A DNA stretch of 64,000 nucleotides from positions 58,451 through 122,450 of the IMG/VR virus record IMGVR_UViG_3300006947_000003, one strand, 5' to 3'. Below, piece by piece: positions 63,016 to 64,000 of this stretch; the first letter of the stretch is position 1; each line of letters begins with the position of its first letter. The notes below the pieces were generated by a model. That model was not told the origin of the DNA, ran no database searches, and was given only the letters and a program-made list of their open reading frames with translations. The DNA comes from a virus. The translations under genes were made by a program, and so were the position numbers.

Positions 63016-64000
63016 ATGAAAAAAATATTATTATCAATTGCTACATTATTACTAGGTACTTTACTAGTAGGATGTCAAACAGCAAATAAAGTACAAACAC
63101 ACAATACACAAGAAGTTAACTTACTAAAAACTGTAAAAGAACGAGGATATGTTATCTGTGGAGTTAATGCAGGACTGCCAGGTTTTTCAGCCCAAGACGA
63201 AGAAGGTAACTGGAGTGGTTTAGATGTTGATATGTGTAAAGCAGTAGCGGCCGCAGTATTTGGTGATTCTACTAAAGCAGAATATGTTGGCTTAAATGCC
63301 GCACAGAGATTTCCTACACTAGCATCAAGAGAAATTGACTTACTAGCAAGAAACACTACATGGACAATTAGCAGAGATGTTAATTTAATGTTTGAGTTTG
63401 CTGGTGTTAACTTTTATGATGGACAAGGCTTTATGGTGCCAACATCATTGGGTATTACAAGTGCTACAGAATTAAACGGTGCTTTTGTTTGTATTACAAA
63501 AGAAACAACTTCAGAACTAAACTTAAATGATTACTTCACAGAGAATGGTATGCAATATAAAGAAATACCAGTTGAAGGTAATAAAGACGCTAAAGCAAAA
63601 CTATTCGCTGGCGAATGTGATGTATTTACAACAGACGCTTCGGGATTAGCATCAGCAAGAGCTGGAGCAGATAATCCTAGCGATTGGGTTGTTTTACCAG
63701 AAATCATTTCTAAAGAGCCTTTAGGCCCACTTGTAAGACAAGGTGATCAAGAATGGGAAGATATAGTTAGATGGACTATGTTTGCTATGATTAATGCTGA
63801 AGAAATGGGAATTACTTCCGACAACGTTGACGAAATGCTAACGTCAGAATCAAAAGAAGTTTTAAGACTTCTAGGTGAAGATGGTTATATGGGTCCTATG
63901 TTAGGACTTGGAATGAAGTTTGGATATAACATTATTAAACAAGTTGGAAACTATGGTGAGTCTTATGAAAGAAACGTAGGACCAAACACACCTCTTGCTA
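63016..64000 (+). CDS. Amino-acid ABC transporter substrate-binding lipoprotein (AapJ-like), partial
   Basis: 328 residues visible, cut by the window edge. The N-terminus MKKILLSIATLLLGTLLVGC is a lipoprotein signal with lipobox LVGC. The mature part matches general L-amino-acid binding proteins: RGYVICGVNAGLPGFSAQDE, GNWSGLDVDMCKAVAAAVFG, EIDLLARNTTWTISRDVNLM and YDGQGFMVP. These feed an ABC permease in the host inner membrane; no permease gene is seen in the window. The full protein would be about 340 residues. The likely function is to raise amino-acid capture during infection. Acquired from a bacterium, by inference. Confidence 0.9.
   Translation, partial: MKKILLSIATLLLGTLLVGCQTANKVQTHNTQEVNLLKTVKERGYVICGVNAGLPGFSAQDEEGNWSGLDVDMCKAVAAAVFGDSTKAEYVGLNAAQRFPTLASREIDLLARNTTWTISRDVNLMFEFAGVNFYDGQGFMVPTSLGITSATELNGAFVCITKETTSELNLNDYFTENGMQYKEIPVEGNKDAKAKLFAGECDVFTTDASGLASARAGADNPSDWVVLPEIISKEPLGPLVRQGDQEWEDIVRWTMFAMINAEEMGITSDNVDEMLTSESKEVLRLLGEDGYMGPMLGLGMKFGYNIIKQVGNYGESYERNVGPNTPLA

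Overview
The window is a 64-kb piece of a large, AT-rich genome of a T4-like contractile-tailed phage (myovirus). Head, neck, tail tube, sheath, baseplate, terminase and recombination proteins of the T4 core are all recognisable: gp4, gp5, gp6, gp13, gp14, gp15, gp16, gp17, gp18, gp19, gp20, gp21, gp22, gp23, gp25, gp26, gp46, gp47, gp48, gp51, gp53, gp55, and tape-measure, hub and tube-initiator candidates. Proteins resemble the marine (cyanophage and pelagiphage type) branch more than T4 itself: gp5 has no visible lysozyme domain, no separate gp24 is seen, gp18 is very long, and a late-sigma gene (gp55) is present. A lipoprotein amino-acid-binding protein of the AapJ type at the right edge suggests an alphaproteobacterial, possibly SAR11-like, host. 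That host call is inference. No tRNA gene, integrase, insertion sequence or CRISPR array was seen.

Layout. 1-9086: baseplate genes on the minus strand (gp48, gp53, hub, gp5, PAAR spike tip, gp25, gp6), interrupted by one plus-strand radical-SAM gene. 9162-12904: gp55, gp47, gp46. 12915-17314: a tightly overlapping four-gene cassette (ANL-type AMP-forming ligase, methyltransferase, B12-binding-type radical SAM enzyme, 2OG-Fe(II) oxygenase-like protein) that looks like a small biosynthetic or modification pathway. 17410-18141: a histone-H1-like small protein and a PD-(D/E)xK nuclease. 18142-18708: a gene-free stretch rich in hairpins, a candidate structured RNA. 18709-22835: gp51, gp26 (minus) and the tape measure (plus). 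22907-28769: portal, prohead core, protease, scaffold, capsid.

28846-42828: accessory and fibre locus: an SGNH-like protein, small structural proteins, two MptE/sialyltransferase-like paralogues at either side, a PKD-repeat adhesin and a 1662-residue fibre made of repeated modules. 42799-45817: neck genes gp14 and gp15 with a Nudix hydrolase (minus). 45963-48176: conserved protein, gp13 and an in-frame zinc ribbon. 48173-50689: host-interaction or accessory genes (unknown Trp/His-rich protein, secreted protein, DUF6580-like membrane protein, dNMP kinase, HNH-like). 50807-60231: sheath, tube, tube initiator, gp4, gp16, acidic proteins, gp17. 60247-64000: a large unknown protein, a membrane-anchored coiled coil, a small exported protein and the amino-acid-binding lipoprotein.

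Expression can be partly read from the DNA. Late-promoter octamers of the form NNTAAATA (best form TATAAATA, as in T4) precede most structural operons. In seven cases the octamer ends exactly 5 bases before the ATG, so transcripts should be leaderless. Three good host-like sigma-70 promoters (TTGACA / TATAAT type) precede gp47-gp46, the 45963 gene and the secreted-protein operon, marking likely early genes. Intrinsic terminators separate the transcription units.
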